A stretch of 64,000 nt of DNA from Microcebus murinus (Eukaryota > Chordata > Mammalia > Primates > Cheirogaleidae), in contig NC_134108.1 of NCBI RefSeq assembly GCF_040939455.1, positions 88,828,001-88,892,000 on the forward strand, read 5' to 3'. Positions 23,166-35,600 of this stretch are shown here, piece after piece. A program made the translations under genes and the position numbers. The notes below the pieces were generated by a model. It searched no databases. It was not told the DNA's origin and saw only the letters and a program-made list of their open reading frames with translations. Numbering within the stretch: the stretch's first letter is position 1; the number at the start of each line of letters is the position of its first letter.

Positions 23166-23530
23166 TGCTGTGAAGAAGAAGGCCAAGATGCCATGAGGAG
23201 TATAATAAGATAGTCAAAGATTTGGCATAACCAGAGAGGCCAGGAAGACTCTTCTGAGAAAGATAATAATGAGCAGGAGTTAATCAGTCAGCAAGGACTA
23301 GAAAAAGCATTCCAAGTGGAAGGAACAGGCTATGAAAATGTCCTGGGGTTGGCAGTTGCTGGAGCTGAGAAACTGCGGTTAACTATGATGAGAGAGGAGG
23401 CTTGAAAGGCAGGCAGGGAGCAGTCCATACAGAACCTCATGGCCTAGGTTAAAGAATTTCGCCTTTACTCTAATAACATTGGGTATCCATTCAAGAGTCT
23501 GCATGATCAGATATGTGTTTTTAAAAGATA
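23166..23530 (-). mobile_element. L2 LINE, antisense
   Basis: Antisense L2: 'gcattccaagtggaaggaac', 'cagaacctcatggcctaggt', 'cgcctttactctaataac', 'tgcatgatcagatatgtg'. It resumes at 23880 after an inserted old L1 3'UTR. Confidence 0.75.
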
Positions 23531-23564
23531 TATATAGAATAGAGATGAGCAAAAATTTTTTTTA

Positions 23565-23850
23565 AATAATAGACTTTATTTTTTTACAGCACTTTCAAGA
23601 TGACAGCAAATTTGCACAGAAAGCACAGAGAGTTTCCAAATACCTCCTGCCCTCAGTTGTGTACAGCCTGTCCCATTATCAACATTGCCCAGCAGAGTGA
23701 TCCATTTAGCACAACTGATGGACCTACATTGGCACATCATTATCACCAAAAGCCCACAGTTTACATCAGGGTTCATTCTTGGTATTATACATTCTATGGG
23801 TTTTGACAAATGCATAATGACATGTCCACCGTGGAGGGGAACAATATTTG
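23565..23850 (-). mobile_element. Ancient L1 3'UTR, antisense
   Basis: 'aatagactttatttttttac', 'tatcaacattgcccagcaga', 'cacatcattatcaccaaaag', 'acaaatgcataatgacatgt' are the antisense 3'UTR of an old L1M group. The same kind of element, its neighbouring segment, was transduced at 46689-47065. Confidence 0.8.
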
Positions 23851-23879
23851 ATACAAAAAAAAAAAAAAAAAACCCAGCT

Positions 23880-24040
23880 AAAATAGTAAGGTTTGAACTT
23901 ATAGAAAATTTGACTAGGGTGGTGGCAGTAGGTATGAAAAGTCAACAGATTCAGGAGGTGAAATACACAAGTCTGGGTGGCACATTTGATATGAGGCATA
24001 AGAGTGAGGAAAGTGGTAAGAAGGGTATGGCTTGCCTGTG
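23880..24040 (-). mobile_element. L2 LINE continuation, antisense
   Basis: 'ttgactagggtggtggcagt', 'agattcaggaggtgaaatac' continue the antisense L2 interrupted at 23530. Confidence 0.65.
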
Positions 24041-25276
24041 TAGTGCGTATAAACTTTACCCATCAGGTATGTAAGAAAAACCACATGTACAACTTTCTGA
24101 AATTAAATTCCAGTTCTAAGACCCCTTCCTGCCAGGCTGCTAAGATTTCCTCCCTCTGCCTCTTCCCCAGGTTGTGGCAAGTTTCAGGCAGTCCTGGTTC
24201 CAACCAGTCCAAGTTCCAACCAGTCCTGGTTCAGTGGTTGTCTGTCCACCATCACCATTGGGCTGACCACTGTTCCAGTCCCCTCCATCCCTTTGGTTCC
24301 TGCAGTATGACCACTTCCAGGTTACAGGAATCTTTGACGAGGCTGCATATAACCTCCCTAGAGATGCTATAAAATGTCCATATAGTCATTTCCCTGAGGG
24401 GTAACCACCTGCACGGGACACAGCCACGCCAGGGCCACAAAGGTCCCCTGCAGAGATCTTCTCGAACTTCTTGCTACCCTTCTTAATTGGGATACTCTCC
24501 TTCCTCTTTCCTGGTCAAAAGCCTTCCTCTCTGAACTCCCCTTTCTGTAAAGACTAGGCCTAGACTCGAAGTCCAGCCAAGATCCCTAAGGCTTACACAG
24601 AGAGACTCTTAGAATATGAGAGAGTGACAATGTTTTTAAATAAGAAAAAGCACAATTTTACCTTTCAACACAATCATTCTGCCACATTTCACTGGACATA
24701 GGGTGGTACCATTCACTGAGATAAGAAGAGCAGTAAAATGACTAGGTTTGAAGCAGGAGACCACAAGGTTGGTTTCTGGTATTACGAATTGTGATGCCTT
24801 TGAGCTAGCCAAGAGGAAACATTAAAAAGGCAATTGAATATACAAGTCTGGAGCCCTGTGGCTAACTTTTTGTAGAGCTCAGTGCAAATGTCCATTATTT
24901 TCTCACTTAGTCATTTCCAGTGTGGACAAATATGTTTTCTTACTGAACAAGAGTTCATAGGACCAAGCCCATTTATTTCCACCGCTCTATTTGATTCTCT
25001 AGTTTCAGAATTCTGAAAACCTCTTGTAATTTCATGCTGGAAAAAGAGGGCCAGAACAGAAATTCAACAAAATATATTTTTCCCTAGGTGTAAATACTAG
25101 GCACATGAATTTAAATAAAAGTGCTTTAACTTTAAAACAAAATATTACAGGTGAAGAAAATTATGTCCTTGGAGATGAAAGTCTTCTTTTCAACGGACCA
25201 CAATATCTTTTTTTTTGTTTCACTTCAATCCTACAATGCATTGCTGGGGGAAACAAAATTGGTTCATAAAATATTT
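24041..25276. other. Mostly unannotated stretch
   Basis: No gene was seen. About 24770-24865 resembles a further piece of antisense L2 ('ggcaattgaatatacaagtc tggag'). A short local duplication ('ttccaaccagtcc' twice) lies at 24198-24225. Confidence 0.4.
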
Positions 25277-25295
25277 AAGAAATTTGAGCCTTCAA

Positions 25296-28200
25296 GGGAA
25301 GGGCAAGATGGCGGACAAGAAAAACTGCCAGGCAGAGTGTCTTTGCAAGAAAGATAAACTTTAGAAAAAAGTGAAAAAAAAATAAACAGGCAGACAAACA
25401 TAAATCAGATGAGGGTTGGAAGGAAGGATGCCTGAAACTACAGGAGACTCCACGGGAAGAAGTTGTGGAGGAGAAGTGGAAGGAGAAAAGCCCCAGAGAA
25501 GTTTGGAGACCAGCGACAAGGTAGGTGAAGTGGTTAAATTTCCCCTTCCTTGCATCTCAGACTGCTGGTGGGTTCCTGAGTGGTTGGAGAGACCTGCCAA
25601 CACCAGCCCAGGGATGGCTGCCACCAGTGAGCAGGGAGACTCTGGGGGACAGAGCACCAGGCTCCCAGCTCCCGCAGGGCACCTCCCTGCCTCAGACCCG
25701 AGCCGATGGGCAGGCGCCATATTGCTCCATTCTCCCCTTCCCCTTCCCTACCACGGCTGCTGAGAGAGACAATTTAGCCGCCATCCAGAGGCATTTACAG
25801 GGAATGGGACCTTTTCTTTTGGGGCCCTACAGTGGACTGAGGGGTACTCAGACTGTGAGCTCCCTACCCGCCAGCCCTCCTAGGTGCTGCTTGCCTGGCG
25901 ACTCCAGAAGGAAGGGGGAGATCCTGAGGCTGAGAGACATCAACCCAGCTTAGGCACAGTGACTTAAGACCAGCACCCTCTCCCTGGCAGGATCTGGGAT
26001 TGACCTCCAGGGCCCAGGGACAGGCCTGCAGCCCAGATCTGCATATCCAGGTCTCAACTGCTTTGCTTGGGGCACAGAAGAGATATCTGTGAATGAGCCT
26101 ACTGAGGTATGTGTGCCTTCAGGGGCAGATCAGTGTGTTTGAAGGGCAACCTCCCTCCCACAGGAGTGTCGTGATCACAGCTCAGCCTGCGATCCTGGGT
26201 AGGGAACTTCCCAGACTATATCACAGCCAAGGGAGATCCACTGGCTTGAGATCCTGCCTGCTGGCAGAGGCCTGGGAGAAACTGCAGAATAAGAGAGAGT
26301 GGAAAGGAGTGAGGCCTGCTCCAAACTGCAGATCTCAGACAGCCCCACCCTGACTTTTCAGCTGAGTGGAGCCATTTAAGCCCTTCCCTGGCAGCTTTGC
26401 CCAGAAGTAGAGAACAGACCTCTGACCCCTGCTAACAGCATTTGTGGAGCTTGAGGGCAGGCTCACCCAACCCAGCTCCTCCCAGACTCACTCACCTGCC
26501 CCCATTGAGGTGGAGAATAAGGACACACCTGGAAATTCCAGGGCCCACCCACCAACTGATGCACTAGAGTGCCTCTCCAGAGAAAGGAGAGCTGTTTACA
26601 CAACACAAAAACAACATTGTAGCTTGCCCCTCCCAGCAAATGCCACCTATTGACAGAGGTCATTTACTGCATCTACTAACTCATCATACGGGATGTGGTC
26701 AAATCTCACCATAAATACCACCTGCAGGCTCAGAAACTAAACTGGGCATGTCATTCTCTAAATGAATATTCAAAGGTAAGAAGCAACAGCTGCTCCAGAT
26801 GGGAAGGACTCAGCAAAAGAACTCTGGAAGTATGAAGAATCAAACTGAAATAACACCCCCCTAAGGGGAACACCAGCTCTCTAGCACTGGACATCAACCA
26901 AATTCAGAACACTAAAATGACAGAAGAAGAATTTTGAACATGGATTGTAAGAAAACTCAATGATATGCAAGAGAAAATGGATAACGGGCACAAGAACAGA
27001 GACACAGACCAATGGAACAGAACTGAGAACCCAGATATAAAACCATCTTCATCTAGCCATCTAATCTTTGACAAAGCAGACAAAAGCATACACTGGGGAA
27101 AATAATCCTTATTCAATAAATGGTGCTGGGAAAATTGTATAGCTACATGTAGAAGACTGAAACAGGATCCACATCTCCCACCTCTCACAAAAATCAACTC
27201 ACAGTGCATAACAGACTTAAACCTAAGACTTGAAACCATAAGAATTCTAGAAGAAAACATTGGAATTAATCTTCTAGACATTGTCCTAGGCAAAGAGTTT
27301 ATGAAGAAGACCTCAAAGGCAATCACAACAACAACAAAAATAAATAAATGGAACCTGATCAAGTTGAAAAGCTTCTGCACAGCCAAGGAAACTATCATGA
27401 GAGCAAACAGACAACCTACAGAATGGGAGAAAAGATTCACATGTTACACATCTTATAAAGGGCTGATAACCAGAATCTATATAGAACTCAGGAAAATCAG
27501 CAAGAAAAATATCAAAAAACTCTATCAAAAAGTGGGCAAAGGATATTAACAAAAACTTTTCAAAAGAAGACAGACTAATGGCTAACAAACATATGAACAA
27601 ATGCTCAACATCTCTAGTCATCAGGGAAATGCAAATCAAAACCACAATGAGATAACACTTAACTCCAGTGAGAATGGCCTTTACCAAAAAGTCTCAAAAC
27701 AATAAAGGTTGGCATGGTTGTGGAGAGTTAGAACATTCATACACTGCTGCTGGGACTGCAAACTAGTACAACCTCTGTGGAAAGCAAACCTCAAAGAGCT
27801 ACAAGTAGAACTACCATTTGATCCAGCAATCCCCTTACTGGGCATCTACCCAAAAGAACAAAAGACATCTATAAAAAGACATTTGCACTTGAATGTTTGT
27901 AGTAGCGCAATTCACAATTGCAAAGTTGTGGAAACAACCCAAGTGGCCATCAATACATGAGTGGATTAATAAAATGTGGTATATGTATACCATGGAGTTC
28001 TACTTAGCCACAAAAAACAATGGTGATCTAGCACATCTTATATTATGCTGGATAGAGCTGGAGCCCATTCTACTAAGTGAAGTATCCAAAGAATGGAAAA
28101 CAAGCACCACATGTACTCACCATCAAATTGGTTTTAACTCATCAATACTTAAATGCACACATAATAATAACATTAATTGGGTATCAGACAGATGGGAGGG

Positions 28201-28370
28201 GGGAGGAGGGAATGGGTATATACACACCTCATGGGTACAGTGTGCACTGTCTGGAGAATGGACACAGTTGAAGCTCTGACTCAGGTGGGGCAAAGGCAAT
28301 ATATGTAACCTAAACATTTGTACCCCCATAATATGCTCAAATAAAAAAAAATTGAAAAGAAAGAAATTCC
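25296..28370 (+). mobile_element. L1 with complete 5' end and large internal deletion
   Basis: Full 5' start ('gggaagggcaagatggcgga', with a YY1-like AAGATGGCGG), 5'UTR to about 26798, an ORF1 start region (ATG at 26799, stop after ~21 codons), then a junction near 26980 directly into the ORF2 C-terminal region and an older-type 3'UTR ending 'ttgtacccccataatatgct' plus A-rich tail. Relative to the L1 at 40275 about 3.5 kb (most of ORF1, endonuclease and RT) is absent. A possible 9-bp duplication 'aagaaattt' lies at 25277-25285 and 28371-28379. Noncoding. Confidence 0.9.
26980..28130 (+). pseudogene. L1 ORF2 C-terminal remnant
   Basis: Frames recover L1 ORF2 C-terminal peptides ('[20 protein letters not shown]', '[16 protein letters not shown]', '[20 protein letters not shown]') broken by several stops and frameshifts. 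Endonuclease and RT domains are missing. Useful as an outgroup: at 27415-27432 it keeps the 'agaatgggagaaaa' sequence that is deleted in the L1 at 45665. Confidence 0.93.
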
Positions 28371-28379
28371 AAGAAATTT

Positions 28380-29595
28380 ACATTAAAAAAGCTGCTGAGT
28401 TAATCCCTAGAAAGTGCTAGCTGGTTAACCTACTCCCCAACTTCCACGACTATTGCCTACTGCTGAAGAGACAACATTATAAAGAGGTAGAAACACCAAA
28501 ATATGGTTTAGAGCATAAAATGCTTAAGTTATAAACATTTGAGATATTATAAAACCATGCTACCGGCACCCTGTACTTCCATTTTTCTGTGATGTTAATA
28601 GGTTTTCATCCATATTGTTTATAACACATGGGAATAAGTTGTGAAGCCAGGTCAGAGCTCCAGCAAAAGGAAACGTAAATTGAGAAATAACACAGAGTGT
28701 ATGGCATATAAGGGAGGTGTCCACCAAATGCAGGGGTGTCTGGAAGCACCACACAGTGACACCGTGGCTGCCAGCTGTAGAGCTGGATGCAAAACTTGCA
28801 GCTCTACTCAGGGTTTCTTCTCATCCCTTCAGGCTACTGCAAACCCACCCTGGTGAGCCAATCTGCTCTCCTTCATTACCAAACATGGGCGAGACGTACC
28901 ACCACAAAAAGTTTATGTCCTCTGGTTCTCCCTTCACTGCACAAATCTCAAAATCTGGCCCAAACCTGCCATGAGTGTCCGCAGCCAACAAAAAGTACTT
29001 TCTACCATCCATATTGTGAAATGGGGTAATTTTCCATTATGCCCTAAAATCCTAAATAAATATGGAAACACAGCTGCCTATATAATAAACAGAATGAAGT
29101 CGACTTTCCATTGTAGCTCTTTTCTGTGAAGTTTAAGGTAGATGGGAGATTTTGGCAAAATTTTGATGACCTCTATCAGAAACCCAGACATAGTTCCTGC
29201 CTGTTCACTTGTCCTCCCTGAGAAGATCTGAACTGAGGAGATGATATGCAAAATAAAATAGAAGACTAGGAATCAAAGGAAATGCCTTCCTTCCTAACAT
29301 GTAACCCAACAAACATTCTGACCAATCTGATTAACAAAAGTCCTTCCTTGGTTGGATGCAGCTAGGAGAGGACTGGGCTGAGCCCAGTCTGATACAAAAA
29401 AATAGCAGAAATGTCACCCTTCTAACAAACAGCACTTGTTACAGCAAATAGTGGTCCTTTCAAAGCAACTTTATATTAATTCAACCAAAGTGTGACTGTT
29501 CAGCACTTACATTCAAGATGTGTCCACAAATGTTTTCTTAAGTACTTACCACGTGGCATATTAAATAATTAGCTAATTCAAATATGATAAAATAG
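28380..29595. other. Unannotated stretch
   Basis: No gene or recognisable repeat was seen. Confidence 0.4.
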
Positions 29596-29599
29596 GATA

Positions 29600-29850
29600 T
29601 TATGTGCAAGATATTAGGCTAGGTTCTGGAAGAATATGGCTATGAATAAGCATGTGAGCACTATTTTCAAAAGATTTACAATCTGGAAGAAAAGGCAAGA
29701 TAAGCAATTCATTCAATGAGCAATTCATTCACTAATGAGAAGCACGTGGGAAGGCAGTGAGCGCTCAGGTTGGGAGTCCCTGGGAAACCGATAATATCAG
29801 GAGAAGCCCCAAGGAAGTAGCTAGATTTGAATGAGACCTGAAAAGATTGT
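29600..29850 (-). mobile_element. L2 LINE, antisense (degenerate)
   Basis: 'caagatattaggctaggttc', 'tttgaatgagacctgaaaag' fit antisense L2 but with many changes. Confidence 0.5.
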
Positions 29851-29983
29851 CAAAATGTTTTAAAATAAATATTGCCTATTTTTCCATAATCAGAGTATTG
29901 CATGCTCACAACATAAACAGTAGCTATTCTACTGGGGGTTCGGGGAGGAGGGAAGGGGTGTTTTAATGAAGGAAAAGAAATAA

Positions 29984-30275
<292 letters not shown>

Positions 30276-31832
30276 GAAACTGGGTTAAGAGGCTGCTTAA
30301 GAGAGAAGTGGATAACTATCCTCCTCCACATTGTCCCAGGTCCCATCTGTCCTTGAGGGTTGGCCTCTCTAGCAGTGTAGCTGAGCAGCACCCCCTTGCC
30401 ACATACCTATTGATATTAATATCTTCTTATTCCCTAAGGGGCTAAAACTTCTACTTGAATCAGGGGTCCAGAAACTCTGATTCCCTTCAAGGTACAAAGA
30501 TATCACAGCATATCCAATGGACTGCATCAAGCCTGACCAAGACCAGATTACAGGAAGAACTATGAGGACCCTGCCCAGAGCTCACCTTATTTACCAGAGG
30601 TCCATGAACTCCAAATTTAGAAATCCATAAACCTGAATAGGAAAAAAAAAGTATCTTTAGTTTTACTAATCTTCAACTACAACATAGCAGTTTCTTTTAT
30701 CACAAACCAGAGTGGTGTTAGCAATATCTGTGACTTTGTCACCAATAGAAAACACAGGTGTTTTCCTATAATATTACAGTTGCAGTTAACTCAAAAAATC
30801 ATATCCTCACCATTTCAAAATTGGTTATTAGACCCACCACTAGACCTTGTTATCAACTGTGTAAATAAAGAAGCAAAAAAAATGTTTAAATATATTTGGT
30901 TAATTGTACTTCACTCTAATTAGCCTCTTTTACAATCCTGTGTATTTTATGTCATTTGAATACATTATCCTGAGAAAGGTCCACAGGCTTCAGACTGCCA
31001 GAGACATCCATTGCAGTAAAAAATATATATAATCATACAGGAGTAAGGAATTTGGTCTAAAAGTCAGACTCAGCACCAAACCTGAGAAATACAGGGGAGT
31101 TTGCTGTGAATACAGCAAAGTAGACCAAAGGTAACTGGGGTGGGAGATGAGAAAGGGAATCCATTGCCCTCTAAGCATAGTCTCCAAAAGTGACACCATT
31201 TTTTTAAGGTAACATGTTGATGCAACCCTTTCTAAAACTGTGATGAAAAGGCATGAGAGGAATTGATAGGAATATAGGATCTAAGATGAGAGAAAGAAAT
31301 CAAAGGTAGCATCTTTTAAAGCATTTGCTTCTCTTGAAAACGAAGGTCCTGGCCCTGCCTTTTGGCCCAGCCCAGCCCTAGACTTCACTGGGTATGTTTC
31401 TGAAGTAATTAATACTTATGCTTGTTTCTCCCCAACCACTCTGGGTACATGTCAGCGCCTCCCTGGGTGGAGAGATCAGGGTGAGGAGATAGCAATTTAT
31501 GAATTGGAAGAGTTGTGCCATTAAGAACTTTGACACTTGTGGGCTCTGACCAAACATCACTCAGAGAAGGAGTGTTCTCTCACCTTACAGTATCATGATC
31601 AAGTGGGCAAATTCGCTGAGATCCTCCATGAAGCCAAGAAGATCTTAACTAGTACTTCCTGCCCAAAGGCTAATTGCCAGATCAAGACACGTGGTAGATA
31701 CATAACAATGGAGAGGCCCATGTACGACTGGTGTGGGTGCACAGCATATAAAGAGCATTGTCCTTTTCCATTTGCTCATGTCCATTGACAGATCTCTGGT
31801 CCCACAACTGAGTGGCAAAGTGGTATTGGGCT
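30276..31832. other. Unannotated stretch
   Basis: No repeat was recognised. An 83-codon plus frame at 31537-31788 lacks a recognisable domain and I do not call it a gene. Confidence 0.4.
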
Positions 31833-31840
31833 CTTTAGAT

Positions 31841-32279
31841 CTGCAGTCCCCAACCCCCAGGCCACAGACCAGTATCCATCCATGACCTGTCAGAAAGCTA
31901 GAAAGTGGGCCGCACAGCAGGAGGTGAGAGGCTAGCAAGCAAAGCTTCGTCTGTATTTACAGCCGCTCCCCATCGCTTGCATCACTGCATAAGCTCCACC
32001 TGCTGTCAGATCAGCAGTGGCGTTAGATTCTCATAGGAGCGAGAACCCTACTGTAAACTGAGCACATGAGGGATCAAGGTTGCATGTTCATCATGAGAAT
32101 CTAGTGATCTGAGGTGGTGTATCTGCAAGTACAGGTTATCTTTAGCAGAGAGGTTTGACTGCACAATAAATGTAATGAGCTTGAATCATCCTGGAACCAC
32201 CACCCCACCACCCCCATCAATGGAAAAAATTGTCTTCCATGAAACTAGTCCCTGGTGCTGAAAAGGTTGGGGACCACTG
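31841..32279 (+). mobile_element. hAT-type MITE with internal palindrome
   Basis: Terminal repeats 'ctgcagtccccaacc' and, inverted from the right end, 'cagtggtccccaacc', with an 8-bp duplication 'ctttagat' (31833-31840) / 'ctatagat' (32280-32287). Internal inverted tracts 'ttagattctcata' (32025) and 'atgagaatcta' (32093) are arranged head to head. An ancient nonautonomous hAT; family name not assigned. Confidence 0.82.
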
Positions 32280-32287
32280 CTATAGAT

Positions 32288-33156
32288 GTCTGGCTTTAGC
32301 AATGATTTGGGACACCGGCAGAACCAGTGCTGGGAGAAGAAAACCTCTGAATGAGGTAGGGCTGTAGGGTTAAGAATACATGTGAGTTCTGCAGTAAATA
32401 TACTATAACAGCCTAGCTTGCAAGCAACAGCAGTGAGCAGTGCCCAGAGCTAAATTGTTGCCCAGAGGCATAGGGGCCACTGAGGGTTCTCAGAAATTAA
32501 CAGGGAGGAACACTGGGGGAAAAAACCAACTAGTGGTCTTTGGCAAAGGAGGTAGAACCTTAAGGGACTGAGATTTGGGTATTACTATAACTGTGGCCTC
32601 ATGTAGCAATAGGTGGGCAAGACCTGAGATTTTCCCATTACACACTCAATAGGGAATCAAATGTTCTTAGCTCTAGGGCACTCATAGCAAGAAAGGGAGA
32701 AGATGACACTAGATTTCATGCTCATCTTAATATTACCTGGTTCCCTCCCTCGCCCCACTTTTGAGGCAAGTATCCAGCCTGTTTTAGAACAATGGCATAA
32801 TGAAAGGTCTTACATAATGTGGAACTGCTAATTCCACAGTTTAGAAAACAACAACAAGGCAATCAACACAGACTGTCTCTTCTCATGTCTCTTCCCTGAG
32901 AAATATCTCTGAGGACAATGGTTCAAAGCATGGTAAAATCATGTAATGGGAATTCTGTGAAATGGTGCAGGTGTCCTGTTGGTCCTGGTTTGTCTAGGGG
33001 AAAAGAGAGAGAAATATAAGACCAGAGCTGAAAGAAAGCACTGATGGAGGGAAAAAAAAACACAAACCATTCCTTCAACTCTATAAATAAGTAAAAACAA
33101 AAATTTAAATCCAATGTTGTGGTTCTAAGATCGGCCAACTAAAGTCAAAGCTTTGC
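32288..33156. other. Unannotated stretch
   Basis: No gene or recognisable repeat was seen. Confidence 0.4.
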
Positions 33157-33173
33157 AAAGAAATTCAAAGCAG

Positions 33174-33513
33174 GGCCGGGGACGGTGGCTCACGCCTGTT
33201 ATCCTAGCACTCTGGGAGGCTGAGGCGGGCGGATTGCTCGAGGTCAGGAGTTCAAAAGCAGCCTGAGCAAGAGCGAGACCACGTCTCTACTATAAATAGA
33301 AAGAAACTAATTGGCCAACTAATATATATAGAGAAAAAATTAGCCGGGCATGGTGGCGCATGCCTGTAGTCCCAGCTCCTCGGGAGGCTGAGGCAGGAGG
33401 ATCACTTGAGCCCAGGAGACTGAGGTTGCTGTGAGCGAGGCTGACGCCATGGGACTCACTCTAGCCTGGGCAACAAAGTGGGACTCTGTCTCAAAAAAAA
33501 AAAGAAAAGAAGA
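33174..33513 (+). mobile_element. Young lemur-type Alu, full length
   Basis: Complete lemur-type Alu with a perfect 17-bp target-site duplication 'aaagaaattcaaagcag' (33157-33173 and 33514-33530). Confidence 0.97.
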
Positions 33514-33530
33514 AAAGAAATTCAAAGCAG

Positions 33531-34454
33531 GAAGTACTTGAAGTGAACTTGAAAAAGAGAGTTATCCTACAGAGTAGTAAAAGAAGAATGACAAGTGTAG
33601 GTTAATAAAAAGCAAATTAAGTTCCTTATCACTCTTACTGAAAGGTCCTCATTTATAGAAATGTCTAGTTAAGTAAAACCTCTTCTGTGATAATCGGCAC
33701 GTGCCACCCAGAAGCAACGCAGAGGTAAATAAGAGGACAAGGACATGCTTAAAGCTCAGAATCGGTCTTTCCATCTGAAGACGGCTGTGTTTTATCAGAA
33801 AGAGTGAGAAAGTGGGAGATAAAGAGCATGAGAAAGAAAGAATGTAAAATAATTTAACATGTTCTTTAATAATTGCTATGCCTTTTCAAATAGAAGAAAG
33901 TCCAGGCCTCAATATTGAAAAAAAAAAAAAAAAGTAGCTTTAAGGTCATTCCTTTTTCAAAAGAAATTCTCCCTGTCTCCATCACCAGACAGCACTGCTT
34001 GAAAATTTAACTGAATGCTTTTACGCTTACGAAGCTGCGAATAATGGCAACAAGGACAGTAAATAATAATTCAAGGTTCTTTGGGATTCTTAACTTTCAA
34101 GTAAACAGTGACACCATACTTCCGAGTTGAAATTGACACATTTAAATTGCCTAGTACTTTCACTAAACATTACCTAACGTCAACTGGTACTGCATGTGGA
34201 GGGGAAGGCTGTGGACAAGAAGAGAAGCAGCTTATTGTGTATGTTTTTTTCCTTTCTTTATTACTCAAGGGTGAAAGAGAGCTATTATTGTCAGAGTCTT
34301 ATGCACGGCAGAGAGAAAGGCTGTGGGTCATACCCACCGAGTCTAAGCTGACCTCCCATCTGACTGGCCAGGGCCTTGCTCATTTCCATCCTGCCCAGGA
34401 AAAGCCCCACCCTATGGCACAGACTTTCATATTGGAGCAGAGAAAGGCTTTTGA
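33531..34454. other. Unannotated stretch
   Basis: No gene was recognised. There is a 120-codon plus frame at 34108-34470, without recognisable domains, and an A run near 33920. Confidence 0.4.
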
Positions 34455-34870
34455 TCTTATGGCGCAGTGATATAAACACTAGTTTATGAGTCTGGAGAGC
34501 TGCAATCTCATCCACACTCTGCCACTAACCGCTATATGACGATGGGTGGTGACCAATCTCCTCATCTGTCAAAGGAAGAGGATGAAGTAGATCAGGAGTA
34601 GGCAAACATCAATTCTGGAAAGAGCCAGATAATAAATATTTTGGGCTTTGAGGGCCACGTGCTGTCTTTCCAGCTACTCAACTCTGCCACTGTAGCACAA
34701 AGGCAACCACAGATATTGTACAACAAATAAATGTGGCTATATTCCAAGAAAACTTCATTTACAAAGACAGGCAGCAGCCAGATTTGGCCCAAGGACCATA
34801 GTTTGCCAACCCTTGAACTAGATAGATGACCTTTTAGATCCTTCCCAGCTTTGAAATTCTATATGGCTGT
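34455..34870 (+). mobile_element. MIR SINE split by a hAT MITE
   Basis: 5' part at 34455-34584 ('tgagtctggagagctgcaat', 'tctcctcatctgtcaaagga') and 3' part at 34824-34870 ('cttttagatccttcccagct ttgaaattct'), separated by the MITE at 34593-34815. Confidence 0.8.
34593..34815 (+). mobile_element. hAT-Charlie MITE (MER58-like)
   Basis: 'caggagtaggcaaac' left end and the inverted right end 'caagggttggcaaac' form the terminal repeats. 8-bp duplication 'aagtagat' / 'aactagat' (7 of 8). Internal 'actcaactctgccactgtag' and 'aaacttcatttacaaagaca' are family hallmarks. The MER58 name is from memory of the consensus and less certain than the class. Confidence 0.85.
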
Positions 34871-35309
34871 AATTCTAAAAATGAGCTAGGCAGAGCGATA
34901 CTATCACATAGGCTTAAACTGTCGAAGAAGATCCTGCAGATGGATCCAGGAAGACTTCGGGGCAATTCAGAATGCTTTGGTAGTTTTCTGGAGCTTATGA
35001 TTCTGCCTACACCTAGTTGTTCTCCTGTACAGCAATAGCAGGCACAGAGTTCCTGAGATTGCGTGCGCCTCCCCTGGGCACTTCAGGTCCAGAGGTAGCA
35101 AAGCCCCTCGCTCCACTCCCCAGCTGTTGCTAGCTCTAGGGTGTTACAACATCCCCTGCTGATTTCTTTTAAACTCACATACAACTTGTATGTGGTCTCT
35201 TTGTGAAACTCTTTTCAATTCTCTGTTTGAACACGCTGTTTGTTTCCTGACTCATACAAAACCAGACCCTAAAACTTACAAGCTACCCTCACATAAAGTT
35301 TTAAAAGTA

Positions 35310-35600
35310 GACAAAACAAAACTACAGTTCGGGAAAATACATACATAGGTGGTGAAATGATACAGAAAAGGAAGGAAGTAGTTACCAAAAATAAATAAGG
35401 ACAGTGGTTAATTTGTGGGGAGAATGGGAGGAAGATGGTGGGAATTCTCAGGTGCTGCCAATAGTTTATGTATTTACCTGGGTGACAGTCAAATACTCTT
35501 TGCCTTATAATATTTATTAAGTGGTACATTTATGTTTTATGCAATTTTGCCATGTTTGCTGTTTTTCACCATAAAAACAGCTGAGAAAAAAAATAAAATA
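35310..35600 (+). mobile_element. Ancient L1M 3'UTR
   Basis: 'gtgctgccaatagtttatgt', 'ttaagtggtacatttatgtt', 'caccataaaaacagctgag' fit the 3'UTR of old L1 elements. Confidence 0.6.

Noticed and set aside
26940..27010. Junction in the internally deleted L1 as a splice product (SpIRE-like)
   Set aside because: The acceptor side in the intact L1 reads 'tattg' before the junction, not AG, so splicing is unlikely.
31537..31788. 83-codon plus-strand frame in unique sequence
   Set aside because: No domain, no conserved-looking motif and no splice or promoter context.
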